This document shows, piece by piece, positions 50,256-62,174 of a stretch of 64,000 nt of DNA; the stretch's first letter is position 1, and each line of letters begins with the position of its first letter. Below the pieces are notes generated by a model. The model made no database searches. It saw only the letters and a list, made by a program, of their open reading frames with translations, and was not told the origin of the DNA. The stretch is taken from positions 149,548 through 213,547 of the forward strand of contig JAHLKC010000065.1 of the NCBI GenBank assembly GCA_025449115.1. Direction: 5' to 3'. Made by a program: the position numbers and the translations under genes. The stretch comes from Chytridium lagenaria. Lineage: Eukaryota > Chytridiomycota > Chytridiomycetes > Chytridiales > Chytridiaceae.

Positions 50256-51259
50256 CTTCTCCTGGTCTGTGTTTGTAAAGAGGTGGGATGAAAAGGAGGT
50301 TTTGTCGAGAAGAGATAGCACAAAAGAAAAAGAAAATATATTGTGAATATACAGCAAGCTCCTGAATTATTTTTTTATGTTATATTTATTCCAACTAATG
50401 AAAAATGACAAATAAAATAAAATAACCGCAAAAAAAAAAGAAAAAGAAAAAAAAAAACAAAAAAAAGGAAAAAAGCTGCTTGATTCTTTTTTTTTCTTTT
50501 TTTCCCTGTTGAAAGGAGAAGAGCCGAAAGCAAGGATTATTAGGTATGTTGAGAGAGTTTGTATTGGCTACAGTGTCCCGACTTTCCCATAAAAGGAAAT
50601 TGAGCAACCCAAAGGGCTGGCAAGGGTGATACACGCTTAAGTTGAATAACCTTAACACAAACGACTCGTTGTCTCCGCACCAACTTTCAAGCACAACAGT
50701 GCAAGTGTGCGAGTGTACGACCCTCTTCGGAATGCCTTCTCGAACCACCAACCTCAAGCATGTCCCCATGGCGCTGCATCAGCCCTTTGAAGGTGGGTGG
50801 TGGGGCTGATCAAGGGTAAAGTTAGGCTTTTTCTTGGCTTGCTTTCGGTTCTTTTTCCTTTTCCCCTTTTCTTTTTCCTTTTGCTCTTTTTCTTTTTAAC
50901 CTATTCTTGCATCTTTTTATCTTTTTCTTTTACCTTTCTCATCACTTTTTCTCTCTTTACTTGTTTAAATGGAACAAGTCATATAAGTATAGTTGTAAAG
51001 TATTCCGTTCCGTAACTTGTTGTTTGACTTTAACATTTTTTAAATATTTAAATTCAATGTTAAACTTTTTAAATTCAGTCGGAACCTTTTATTAAAATAA
51101 ATAAATAAAAGGCTGCATATAAATAATAATAAAATATTCAACACAAAAGAGTTCAAATTAGATCCCCTCCCTGAATTCAGCACTGGCCCTGAATTCCTTC
51201 ATTCTCTTTTTGTTGACATCTTTTACTTCATTCCACCTTGTTCATCATTGACCGTCGTC
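50256..51259. other. Divergent intergenic region
   Basis: Between the divergent AIFM2-like and MFS genes. It contains A-rich and T-rich low-complexity runs (about 50426-50470, 50487-50505, 50845-50900) and AT-rich DNA before the MFS start. No gene is seen. Confidence 0.5.
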
Positions 51260-53423
51260 ATGGCTGACAAGATTATCAAAGATGCAGATCTCCAACCTGC
51301 AGTCGCCGTCGTCGACCCCAAACGCCTCATCTCTGAAACCAGCTCTTCATCCGTCAACACCCTCCAATCGGACACATCCGCGCTTCACAATCCCTCATCA
51401 GCAACAACCGATGCAGAGCTTGGAGGTGCCAAACTAATCACCAAGACGAAATGGACAAAGGCAGACGTTGCCATTCTCTACTTGGGGTAAGAGATACTAC
51501 GTTAACTATTTAAAGTAAAAGAAAGAAAATGCTAAACCACCTTCCTATTTGCAGTCTCTTCCTCATTCAATTTTCTTCCAACCTCGAAGAATCGATGACC
51601 CAAACTGCAAGCTTCAACATCCTTTCCTTCTTCAACGCCCTCTCCTCCCAAGTCTACCTTGGCTCCATCCCCTACATCATCAACGCAGCCCTTAAACCCG
51701 CGTTCGCGAAAATTCAGCGACACATTTGGCAGAAAAGAAACGATCATCATCTCAGCCATCATTTCACTCTTTGCCTACATCCTTCTCTTCATCTCAGATT
51801 CATTCGCGACGCTGTTTGTTGGTCAAATGATTCAAGCCGTCGGCGGTACCGCGTTTTTTGTCGTGTCCAATATCCTCATCGCAGGTACTCTTTTCATTTT
51901 TCCTCGCGCAACATGTTAAATTATTCTATCCAGACATTGTCCCAATCATCTTTCGTGGTTCCATCACTGCCTACCTCAACATTCCCCTCCTCTTTAACGG
52001 TTTCCTCGCCCCCTATCTCGCCGCCAAGCTTCTCCCCGTTGACTTTAGATGGATCTTCCGTATCGGTGGTATCCTCTCCGCCGTCGCTCTTGGCGTCGTC
52101 CTCCTCGGTCTCAACAGAGCAGAGAGACGTTGGAAAGATGACAACATGGTCGAAGCGGACAAGACACCATTCATGGAGAAGCTCAAGACTTCCATGAAAT
52201 GGGCAAATGTCGTCAAGACTTGCAAGGAACTTGATGTCATTGGTTTGATTGTCATCACGTTGGGCACTGTTTTTATTTTGGTTCCCCTCAACCTTACCAG
52301 CAGCTTTGCGGGCGGATGGCTATCCCGTGAGTATCCTAGTGCCTCCATTTTCATCTTTGAATATTTCACTCAAACCACATAATTTCCCCTCATCTAGCAT
52401 TCATCATCGGCCCCCTCGCCATCGGCTTCCTCCTCATGGCCTTCTTCTTCTACCACGAATTCAAACGCGCCTCCCACCCCGTCATCCCCCTCCGTCTTCT
52501 CCGCAACCGCACAGTCCTCGGTGCCCTCCTTGTCACCCTTTCGCTATACATGGCCGGGAACGCCGCTATTTACTGGTTCAACCCCTACCTCCAAGTAACA
52601 AAGTTCACTTCCCTCGAAGTCGCCGGGTACATCCAGTACGGGTACACAGCTGGGTTTGCTGTCGGAACCGTCATTGCTGGATGGGGAATGCAGTGGACGA
52701 AGCGGTACCGTGGATGGATGTGGGCTGGGATGGTTGGGTTTACGCTTGCGATGGGGTTGCTTATTAATGCAAAGGGGAAGGATACGACTGAACTTGAGTT
52801 GGGATTGGTGCAAGCTCTTGCGGGTTTCTCTGCTGGTCTAGCCTCCATGCCTGCGTCAATTGGATTACAAGGATCTTTAGCTCACATTGGTGAGCTCTTT
52901 TCAACTACTTTTTTTTAATTACCCCTCTAACGCTTACCCTATTTCGGTTTTAGACCTCGCAATGGAGTCACCATGAAAGACTTCGTCGTCTTCTACGGTG
53001 GAGCCCTCGGCGTCGCCTTCGGGGGTACCCTTTGGAATCGCATCCTCCCCACGCTTCTTCGCTCCCGTGTCGCTGCAGACCCTACCCTCCTCATTGACGT
53101 TGACCTTGTCGTCTCCAACCTTCTTTACATCACTACGCTCCAACCTCGCGAAATCATGGTTGTGCAAGAAGCATATATCGAGACGCAACGGTACGCGTCA
53201 ATCTTGGGGTTGTGTCTAAGTTTGGTGGGATGGGTGGGGGCTTTGATGATGCAGACTGTGGAGTTGGAGAATGTGAAGCAAAGTGGTGAGTTTGTTTTCT
53301 TTGAGTTATAATTTTTTTTTTAAATCGTGATTTTAACCATTCCTTCTCCTCCAAATTTCTCTTATCGCAGCCGTTGAGTTTGTGGATGCGCGCAAGCCTA
53401 CGGAGGAAAAAGAGACTCAATAA
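51260..53423 (+). CDS. MFS transporter, siderophore-iron transporter type
   Basis: Major facilitator with about 14 predicted membrane segments, resembling fungal SIT/ARN siderophore-iron carriers. The start MADKIIKDADLQPAV at 51260 (an in-frame ATG also lies at 51248) is followed by a polar N-tail. TM segments begin with VAILYLGLFLIQFSSNLEES. The motif-A-like loop is FSDTFGRKETIIISAI (about 51712-51760), followed by FVGQMIQAVGGTAFFVVSNI, DIVPIIFRGSITAYLN and FRIGGILSAVALGVVLLGLN. A central loop rich in Lys/Glu leads to VIGLIVITLGTVFILVPLNL, IIGPLAIGFLLMAFFFYHEF with PVIPLRLLRNRTVLGALL, YIQYGYTAGFAVGTVIAGWG, DFVVFYGGALGVAFGGTLWN and a final TM. It ends FVDARKPTEEKETQ at TAA 53421. Introns fall near 51488-51554, 51886-51932, 52328-52397, 52890-52954 and 53286-53370. 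One extra A near 51710 breaks the frame. Substrate is inferred from family resemblance only; an MFS drug or toxin exporter is the alternative. Confidence 0.9.
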
Positions 53424-56400
53424 TCAAGTCTCAGCACTTACACACATCAACGCCACCCTTTTTACAAGTCATGCATATATTGATGCACTAATTTTGTCTG
53501 TTGTCACCTCTTAGTATACACAATTTTGGGCTCTTTTAAATAAAGTGGTCCGAAAAATAAAAGTTATTAATTGATATTGAATGCTCGTCAGCGTTTAAAA
53601 TGCGATAGCTGTAGCTCATGGTGATTCCAAAAAAAAGAGGTAAGCCAATGTTGTATATACATCTATATATTCGAAGATTGGACTTGTCGCACAATATGCA
53701 ATGTTCGATATACGAGGTGAGCAGTGGTAGTTGAATCACCGTGTACTCTCATCAGTCACTGTCAATATAGTGCTGGCTTACTTCTATAATCGCGTTTTTT
53801 CTTAATTAATTATAAAACGTCTTGGAGCTAGTTACACCATTGATCCGAACACACAGCTTGTATATCAAAAATGCCAAAAGAATTACTCGACGTTGGGCAT
53901 GTTAATGTCTGAAACGACGTGCAGAAGTAGAAACAGGCTCATTCGCCAAACGGACGAATGATGAATCAGAATTGGGTCAATCTAAATCTACCGTATGTAT
54001 ATGGATTATTTTATATGGAGCCAAAGCTGTGCTTTCTAAATTGACATCATCTTATCTCTGTTGAAGTACGATGTTAATTTAACGCATCCACGCGACGTGT
54101 CGCTGTTATCCGACGCGTCGGCGTGACGCGTTTTTATATTAGTTTTCATCGCTACTATTTCTATTTCTAGATTCCCCTATCTCCCTTGTTATTCACATGA
54201 CGTTCATTGTAATGCGATATTCCTCGGAATATTTTTTAATGGGCTGACTACCCATCCTTCTGTTTTTTTTTTTTCGTTTTATGTTTTCCTTTGCTCACAT
54301 GTCTTGGGGCATGACGTTTAAAATTTAGGGAGGTTTTTGTTTCATGTTTTACCCGTTAGTTACGGGGATTTACGGGATGGGTGAGGAATGATGTGATTGT
54401 TCCTTTTTGAATAAAAGGACGAGGTTATTATTTGTCGTAGAAGTTACTTGATTTATCAAACAAAAGAAAAACTTAGAGAAAGAAACGTTTTGGGGTGAGC
54501 TCTTCGGGGGCATTTGCCCGCCGTGAATTCTTAATCATCTTTATCCTTTTTTGTACAAAGTGTTTCAACGCGGTTGACCTCATAATTGCATATAAAATTT
54601 GGTAACTGGTAATATCCTAAATCTTGAATCTCAAAGTTAGAATGACGATGCAATTACAGCACCTAGCCTTTACAACGAGTAATCAAAAAACTTTGCACTT
54701 TTTGTTGGGTTTCCGCGTCATGGGTTTATCACCATGTATCCATACTTTGCAGAACTGATGGAAACATTTGGACCTTTCAAGGAGAATCAGTTTTGTCTTC
54801 TCTTCATTCAGACCTTCCAGGAGTTTCAGATATGTCTCCTTTTCATTGTTGGGCTGACCATTTTTCTGTAAGCATGTTTCCACTCTTTTTTATGTTAAAT
54901 CTTTTCATTAGTTTATTGATTATCCGCCAATCATGGTATGAAAATGTCGCGTAAATTAAGTTTTGTTCTTGACGCGTTTCATTGGCTTGATTGGATTGTT
55001 TCTTGTTTATCTTTGTTTTATTTTAAATCCCCTTTCCCTTTAAGCCTGTTTTGTAAATAAGAGGAGTTAGCCGCATATGGCTTGTTTATTAATGCGGCTG
55101 GATAACTACTTTGTTTGTGGAGATTTATTGATCCATGTGTCTCAGAACTATCAAGAGTGTGATAAGCAGTGTTGCCCTTTGGGAAAGTGTTTCAGTTGAA
55201 AAACACATATAAATGCAAAGACGTTTTATTAAATAGAATCAAGTGAACATTTTATGAGCCCCTTAACTCTGATTAAAAGTATAACAAGTATAGTTAAGAG
55301 TTTAAAGTTGGAATGGCAAGTATTATTCCAAGTTCATTTCAACACTTTTCACACTTACCAAACATTGTGACACAAATGTTTACAAAAATGAGATTCACAG
55401 TAGGTATTTTCCAGGGTCCTCTATGTATGGCTTCTCCTTTTACCCCCTCCTGCTTTTGTCATGGTAAGTCTTAACTAACCTTACATAGTTATCAGAAAAA
55501 TGTTGCCATCAGGTCTTCCCTGTTTCTAACCTTTTTTTTTTTGGGACTACTGTGGTGATCTTCTCTTGACACACTACTCCTTACGTAGCATCGACTATGG
55601 GTGGGGGAGAAGAGTAAAGGAGATGCTTCAGCAGAGAAAGCCCAAAGAGTAGCTCAAGACCGCATGTACTCATGCATCGGCTATGGTGTGCTTATTAAGG
55701 GAGAAGGGAATGTGTTTAGTATCTTCATTGTTGACATCACTTGCTTCTAAACCCATATCAGCACCAGATTGTCTCCTGGCAATTGCAAATGGCTATAAGT
55801 CTCCATGCCACCCTACTATGGCACCTTCTGGAACATGGGCTCTTGCATACCTCTCAGCTTAGAACAGGGTAAACTCACTCATTGCCTGCCGTTAGTGCCT
55901 GATTACTATGTCAGAGAGCACCAGAGGTGGCAATGTAGCAAACCAAGCCTTGAAAAAAGGACAGTGTGTACAGAGAGATTTGCAACCTTTTGCCCAAATT
56001 TTCCCCTCCTTTCCTCTATAATGTAATCTGTTGTGTTCAAGTTAATAGAAATTTTTTTGTCTTCCATTCCTCTATAACATAATTGGTATACTGTTGTTTA
56101 CATGTACCACTTAATATGTTGCTTGCAATGTTTTTTGCTGACCGCAATCACGATATCCACTTGATGCCTTGCTATATAAAGGGGAATCAAAGAACAACAA
56201 CAGGCATCTTGACCAACATGGTAGCATGTCATAAGTTGGCACACCACTTTAACTGCCCTTCCTTCTATAGAAACCTAAGTATGGAAAACCCTGAGAGGGA
56301 AAAAAATGGAATGGGAACAAGAGAATAAGAATAACGGCACGACATCTATATAAGCGACACATTCATGCCTCTCGGTGAGGTTATCTTATAATCTCACAAA

Positions 56401-57258
56401 TACTTTTGAATTGGTTGACAACATTCACAAACTACTTGAGGTGGAAGGGTTTATCAGGCAGTTGCCAACAAAGTACGCGCCTTTGTAGTGAGGTACTGCA
56501 TCTCCTGGAAGTCAGAGGGATTAAGGGGACGGAAGGTGGCAGCCATTCTTAAATGGAGAATAGTATATCTTGTTGCAGTGAGTGAATGCTGTATTTCCCA
56601 AGATGTACTCCCCGCAAGAGAAATAGTCTTTGGGATGCAGGCCTAAGTTGCAGATGCTCATCATGCGCTGATTGTGAGATAAGCCTGGCCGGAGTAGAAA
56701 TATAGGATTTGACGGTCATGACGCACACTATCAAAACGTAATGGTGTAGAAACTCTTCCGCAAGAAGTAATCCTGTGAAGTTCTAGTGGTTTTTCACTTT
56801 CACACCTTCACTTTAAGTACTAAAGTGATTCCTATTACTTTACGTAAATGGACGCAACTTACGCGGTCCCAAGTATAAATACACGAATTCCTCTATTCTT
56901 TTCCCTTATGTTATAGGGTTTTTACTGAAGGAGGTTACATAGACTTTACGCGAGTTCGAGGTATTGGCGTCGTGTAAAGCTGTGTGTTCTGTGTTTTGTT
57001 TGTTTTTGGGTTGTATAAGTGTTTCCATTTCATGTATTACGTTAAGAGATGGATTGTTGACCTTCATTTCTGCTCTTTGAGAATTGAGGCTCCTTTGGGG
57101 CTCTCTTGCCCATGATCCCCCTTGCCATCCACCATTAATATATTCAGGGAATGCCTGCCTACCCTCTGCTGTCGCCGCCAGGCTATTCCACTCGCAGTCA
57201 GCTTACTGGGCTGAACCCAGGGAACAAAGGCAGCTTTGGAGCTGGTTCAATCCCAGTA
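53424..57258. other. Gene-poor region with degenerate ORF fragments
   Basis: No intact gene. 53.5-55.5 kb is AT-rich. A cluster of CGCG-type words with two perfect ACGCGT sites lies at about 54085-54135, with another near 54973, recalling the copia LTRs downstream. Minus-strand text with coding flavour survives at 54683-54883 (METCLQKNGQPNNEKETYLK...) and, broken by stops, across about 55560-56040 (PFAIARRQSGADMGLEASDV). These could be remnants of an old DNA or retroelement, but no family motif is recognisable. A TATA-like word (tataaata) sits near 56875. An open frame, MPAYPLLSPPGYSTRSQLTG (57151 on), runs directly into the truncated copia RT. Confidence 0.45.
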
Positions 57259-58977
57259 TTTTTCTTTCGGACAGCACTCGCGGTGGCAGCTCACGAGGGG
57301 ATGGTGTTACGCCAATACGACGTCAAGACGGCGTTTCTCAACGGCAATCTCAAGGAGGAGATATACATCGAGCAACCAGAGGGTTTTGTGATTGTTGGGA
57401 AGGAAGACTGGGTTTGTCTTCTCTTGAAGACCTTGTACGGTTTGAAGCAATCACCTCTTGGATGGAACGAGGTGTTGGATGAGTTTCTCATCTCGATAGG
57501 CTTCACACGTTCGCTCTCGGATCCCTGTCTTTACTACCGACGCAACGGCGAGAGGTTATCGTTACTGGTTGTCTATGTTGACGACCTAGTGCACGCGTGT
57601 CCTGATCAGGAAGAGGCAGACGCGTTTCAAGACGATCTCAAGCGTCGGTTTACGGTCACAAGCCAGGGGGAGCCAAGATACGCGGTTGGAACCCAAGTTC
57701 GCTACAATCAACACGAGAGGCATGTGCGTATCAAGCAGGAGGCCTATATCATCTCGATGATGAAGAAGCTACAGTGCCAGAAGGACATCTCAAGAAGCTT
57801 CCGCTAAGGCCAGGAACGCGTCTCAGACGCGTTGAAGACAACGAGACTCCATTGGAAGAAGTGGAGGGACTAGCCTATCGAACTGTGGTCGGTTCATTGA
57901 TGTACGCGATGGTTAATTCGCGTCCCGACGTGGCATTTGCAGTTGGAATGCTGGCGCGCTACCAGGCGCGTCCTGGACACGAGCACTGGGAGTGTGCTCG
58001 TGATTTAGTCGGGTATTTACAGTTGACGCGTAGCTTGGGCATAAGCTATTCGCGTCAAGGGAACAAGTTGAAGCTTGAAGGATTCAGCGACGCGGATCTT
58101 GGGAACGATCCGGACGAGAAGAAGTCAATCAGTGGATTCGTCATCATGCTGAATGGAGGAGCTGTGATGTGGGGTGCGCGTAAACAAGCGTCAGTAGCTG
58201 TTTCCAGCGCAGAGGCCGAATATGTCGCGTTGAGTGAGGCATCGTCGGAGCTCATCTGGTTGAAGCAGCTTCTGGAGGAGATAGGATACTCCTTTGACGA
58301 TCCACCAACGCTTTGGTGTGATAACACGGCAGCAGAGGCCATTGCAAAGAACCCCATCATCAGCTCGAGGACGCGACACGTGGATCTTCGGTTCCACGCG
58401 GTTAGAGATCGCGTTGCCAAGCGTTTGCTTCAGGTGGAGCACATTGGAACCAAGGAACAGCCTGCAGACATGCTCACGAAGGGCTGGCGCGTAGGACCTG
58501 GAGAGGTGTCGTGAACGCGTGGGGATGGTAGTCGTTGATGATGATGCTTCAGAGATGGGGGAGCCAGAGAAGTTGTGAGTAAAGTTCACGAAAGGGGGAG
58601 AATGTTGGGTTTCGCTCACTTGACTCACGAGGACGCGTCAGGATCACTCGCACCATTAGTCCGCGGCGTCGGCGCAACACTAGAGTGCTCTGGAATTTAC
58701 GCGTCGTTAGAGTTGAGCGCGAACGCGCCCACTGGACTTCTCATTTACATTCTGGACTCATTTGAATTTCCACTTTGATTTACGTGGAGAGTTTAACGCG
58801 TGAGTGTACGCGTCTCCGATCAGTTTACCTTTGTGTTGTCTTTCCTCTTTACTTGTTTGCTTTGTTCTAGTACTTAAAGACTTTTGTGTTGAGTCGAAAT
58901 AAATCAAGAGCTTTGTTCGAGCAAAAGTGCGTTGAACTTTGGTTTAATTGAGCTCTGTGAACAACAAGTATTCAACA
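57259..58977 (+). mobile_element. 5'-truncated Ty1/copia retrotransposon, family A
   Basis: Contains the end of pol and the 3' LTR only. Homology to the second family A copy begins at about 57262, inside the reverse transcriptase: VAAHEGMVLRQYDVKTAFLN, KTLYGLKQSPLGWNE and the catalytic YVDD (about 57570-57585). RNase H follows, with AYRTVVGSLMYAMVNSRPDV, FSDADLGNDPDEKKSISGFV, SSAEAEYVALSEASSELIWL, LWCDNTAAEAIAKN and GTKEQPADMLTKG. One base is missing relative to the other copy near 57772 (ctacagtg versus ctacgagtg), breaking pol. A polypurine tract (aaagggggagaa, 58591-58602) precedes the LTR. PR, integrase and the 5' LTR are absent. The LTR ends at 58977 directly against a foreign copia RT. 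Confidence 0.95.
58603..58977 (+). repeat. 3' LTR of copia A, 375 bp, short form
   Basis: Starts TGTTGGGTTTCGC after the polypurine tract and ends GTATTCAACA, giving TGTTG...CAACA inverted ends. It contains four ACGCGT hexamers (near 58639, 58699, 58795 and 58808). Compared with the LTR of the right-hand copy it lacks about 130 bp, at the point after the ctccac word. Confidence 0.92.
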
Positions 58978-59300
58978 GTCACACCCAAACTTCTTTCCCT
59001 TCAACGACGAATCCTTCTGGTTGTTCAATGTATATCTCATGATCTTCAAGCTTGCCATTCAAGAACGCGGTCTTGACGTCGTATTGCCAAATCTCGATGT
59101 TCTCTTGACAAGCAACCGCAAGCATCACTCTCAGCGTTGCTTGCTTGATAAGAGGTGCGAACTTCTCTTCATAGATGATTCCTTGTTTTTGCGAATAACC
59201 TTGAGCGACAAATCTAGCTTTGCGTTTGTCAAGAGTTCCCAACTCATCTCGCTTTATTTTGTACAGCCAACCTGATTTATTAGTCTTTCTCCCTTTTGGT
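58978..59300 (-). mobile_element. Copia fragment C: N-terminal reverse transcriptase
   Basis: Minus-strand RVT_2 start: PKGRKTNKSGWLYKIKRDE, LDKRKARFVAQGYSQKQGII, MLAVACQENIEIWQYDVKTA and IYIEQPEGFVVEGKEVWV. The protein is clearly different from family A. The coding text stops exactly at the family A LTR end (58977/58978) and begins exactly at the end of LTR B (59300/59301). Both sides are therefore cut by other elements. Confidence 0.9.
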
Positions 59301-59702
59301 TGTAGGGGTTACAGGGCTCAAATGTAATTAAATATAATGAATTTATGAAAGAGTAATCTATATAAAATGATGATGGAGTCTCCAGCGGTAACAGGGAAAT
59401 TAATAACTAAGAAACTTCCATGTATTAATGTTAACTACTTTTTGCAACACATGTAAAGGGTGGGGATTTACAACAGAACTCATGACCCGTAAATCCCTCC
59501 TATTACGTATCATAAATTAAACATAAAATAATAAAGTTAAGGGATTAACACATCCTCAAATGGAATGAGGAGCTCAATACAATTGATCAAATCAAAACTT
59601 AAATTAACGCGTAAAAAAATAAAGTTTGGGGGAAAAACAACTTAGACAAAAATTACGAATGTGGGTGGGTGAAACAAAATAGAAAGATGAATAAACCCAA
59701 GA
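59301..59702 (-). repeat. 3' LTR of copia B, about 402 bp
   Basis: On the minus strand a polypurine tract (gagggggagaa, 59703-59715) precedes TCTTGGGTTTATTC, probably TGTTGGG with one change. The far end reads AACCCCTACA, complementary to TGTAGGGGTT, giving matching terminal inverted repeats. The boundary at 59301 coincides with the start of the interrupted RT of element C. Confidence 0.82.
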
Positions 59703-60029
59703 TTCTCCCCCTCAGCTTTCTAACCTTGCAGTTTTAATCAACCACTTTAACCATTCCAAACTTTGCTCGCAATTCTACAACTTTTGATCGAGGCAAGGCT
59801 TTCGTGAACAAGTCTGCAGGTTGCTCCTTTGTGTTCAGGTACTCAATGCGTATTTTCTTCGCGTTAATTCGGTCCCGTATGACGTGGAACCTTCTATCCA
59901 CATGTCGAGAATTTTGCGAAATTATCGGCGTGCTTGCGAGGGAATTTGCCGTAGTGTTGTCACCGTGAATTACCGGAGGATCATTAAACGTATAACCAAC
60001 TCGCCCAGAAGTTGGCTGACCCAAATCAT
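59703..60029 (-). mobile_element. Copia B fragment: C-terminal RNase H
   Basis: Minus-strand RNase H end: WVSQLLGEL then YTFNDPPVIHGDNTTANSLA, PIISQNSRHVDRRFHVIRDR, IRIEYLNTKEQPADLFTKAL and PRSKVVELRAKFGMVKVV, stopping near 59734. One base is missing near 59998, between GEL and YTF. The coding text is cut at 60029/60030 by the LTR end of the right-hand family A element. It is older and more diverged than family A. Confidence 0.9.
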
Positions 60030-60535
60030 TGTTTTGAATACTTGTTGTTCACGGGGCTCAATTAAAACAAAGTTAAACGCACTTTTGCTCGAACAACGTT
60101 CTTAATTTATTTCAACTCAAAACACGAGTCTTTAAATACTGAAACAAAACGAACAAGTAAAGAGGAAAGACAACACAAAGGTAAACCTATCGGAGACGCG
60201 TACACTCACGCGTTAAACTCTCCACTACAAAGATAAACAAATCAGAGAGCCTTGACGGGAACAAAGGGAATAAAGGCTAGAAGGGAATGTCCAATCACAA
60301 ACAGGTAGAGTTATAATTAAAGTGGCATAAAGAAAATAAACCAATCAAGGAAGGTAAATCAAAGTGAAAATTCAAATGAGTCCAGAATGTAAATGAGAAG
60401 TCCAGTGGGCGCGTTCGCGCTCAACTCTAACAACGCGTAAATTCCAGAGCACTCTAGTGTTGCGCCCAACGCCGCGGACTAATGGTGCGAGTGATCCTGA
60501 CGCGTCCTTGTGAGTCAAGTGAGCGAAACCCAACA
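60030..60535 (-). repeat. 3' LTR of copia A, about 506 bp, long form
   Basis: Bounded on the minus strand by TGTTGGGTTTCGC after a polypurine tract (60536-60549) and by GTATTCAAAACA at 60030. It carries the same four ACGCGT hexamers as the other LTR (near 60195, 60208, 60434 and 60499), plus about 130 bp (about 60226-60355) missing from the short form. Confidence 0.92.
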
Positions 60536-60599
60536 TTCTCCCCCTTTCGTGAACTTTACTCACAACTACTCTGGCTCCCCCATCTCTGAAGCATTATCA

Positions 60600-62174
60600 T
60601 CAACGACTACCATCCCACGCGTTCACGACACCTCTCCAGGTCTCTACGCGCCAGCCCCTTCGTGAGCATGTCTGCAGGCTGTTCCTTGGTTCCAATGTGC
60701 TCCACCTGAAGCAAACGCTTGCAACGCGATCTCTAACCGCGTGGAATCGAAGATCCACGTGTCGCGTCCTCGAGCTGATGATGGGGTTCTTTGCAATGGC
60801 CTCTGCTGCCGTGTTATCACACCAAAGCGTTGGTGGATCGTCAAAGGAGTATCCTATCTCCTCCAGAAGCTGCTTCAACCAGATGAGCTCCGACGATGCC
60901 TCACTCAACGCGACATACTCGGCTTCTGCGCTGGAAACAGCTACTGATGCTTGTTTACGCGCACCCCACATCACAGCTCCTCCATTCAGCATGATGACGA
61001 ATCCACTGATTGACTTCTTCTCGTCCGGATCGTTCCCAAGATCCGCGTCGCTGAATCCTTCAAGCTTCAACTTGTTCCCTTGACGCGAATAGCTTATGCC
61101 CAAACTACGCGTCAACTGTAAATACCCGACTAAATCACGAGCACACTCCCAGTGCTCGTGTCCAGGACGCGCCTGGTAGCGCGCCAGCATTCCAACTGCA
61201 AATGCCACGTCGGGACGCGAATTAACCATCGCGTACATCAATGAACCGACCACAGTTCGATAGGCTAGTCCCTCCACTTCTTCCAATGGAGTCTCGTTGT
61301 CTTCAACGCGTCTGAGACGCGTTCCTGGCCTTAGCGGAAGCTTCTTGAGATGTCCTTCTGGCACTCGTAGCTTCTTCATCATCGAGATGATATAGGCCTC
61401 CTGCTTGATACGCACATGCCTCTCGTGTTGATTGTAGCGAACTTGGGTTCCAACCGCGTATCTTGGCTCCCCCTGGCTTGTGACCGTAAACCGACGCTTG
61501 AGATCGTCTTGAAACGCGTCTGCCTCTTCCTGATCAGGACACGCGTGCACTAGGTCGTCAACATAGACAACCAATAACGATAACCTCTCGCCGTTGCGTC
61601 GGTAGTAAAGACAGGGATCCGAGAGCGAACGTGTGAAGCCTATCGAGATGAGAAACTCATCCAAACCTCGTTCCATCCAAGAGGTGATTGCTTCAACCCA
61701 TACAAGTCTTCAAGAGAAGACAAACCCAGTCTTCCTTCCCGGCAATCACAAAACCTCTGGTTGCTCGATGTATATCTCCTCCTTGAGATTGCCGTTGAGA
61801 AACGCCGTCTTGACGTCGTATTGGCGTAAGACCATCCCTCGTGAGCTGCCATCCGCAGTGCCGTCCGAAAGGTCGCCCCTTTCATAACTGGCGCGTAAGT
61901 TCCAAGTAGTCCACGCCTTCTTTCTGCGAATATCCCTTCGCAACGAATCGAGCTTTTCTCCTTTCCACGGAGCCGTTTCCTTTCGCTTGTAACGGAGCAC
62001 CCATCCACTCTTGATGATGTGCTTGCCCTTTGGTCGAGGCACCAGACGCCACGTCTGATGCTCCAGCAACGACTGGTACTCCTCCTGGAGCGCCTTCAAC
62101 CATTCTTCTGAATCGACACGTCCCAACGCGTCCTCAACGGTTGCTGGATCTGTCACGTCCTCGTCACTCATCAC
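60600..62174 (-). CDS. Copia A reverse transcriptase and RNase H (broken)
   Basis: RVT_2 reverse transcriptase followed by Ty1/copia RNase H. Motifs: EEWLKALQEEYQSLLEHQTW and RLVPRPKGKHIIKSGWV at the start, the frame-slipped ARFVAKGYSQKEGVDY, VLRQYDVKTAFLNGNLKEEI, SLLVVYVDDLVHACPDQEEA (catalytic YVDD), and RVPEGHLKKLPLRPGTRLRR. The RNase H then shows FSDADLG, SSAEAEYVALSEA, WCDNTAAEAIAKN and DLRFHAVRDRV. Frames break near 61990-62010, 61900, 61752, 61668 and 60720. The left-hand copy is intact at some of these points. The 3' end differs from the left copy through slips near 60650. Confidence 0.9.

Noticed and set aside
54700..54715. TGTTGGGTTTCCGCGTC resembling the family A LTR start
   Set aside because: Similarity ends after about 17 bp, with no polypurine tract upstream and no LTR end downstream.
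55560..56800. Plus-strand ORFs of 60-80 codons in the gene desert
   Set aside because: No motifs, poor composition and no splice structure; likely chance or shadows of decayed minus-strand text.
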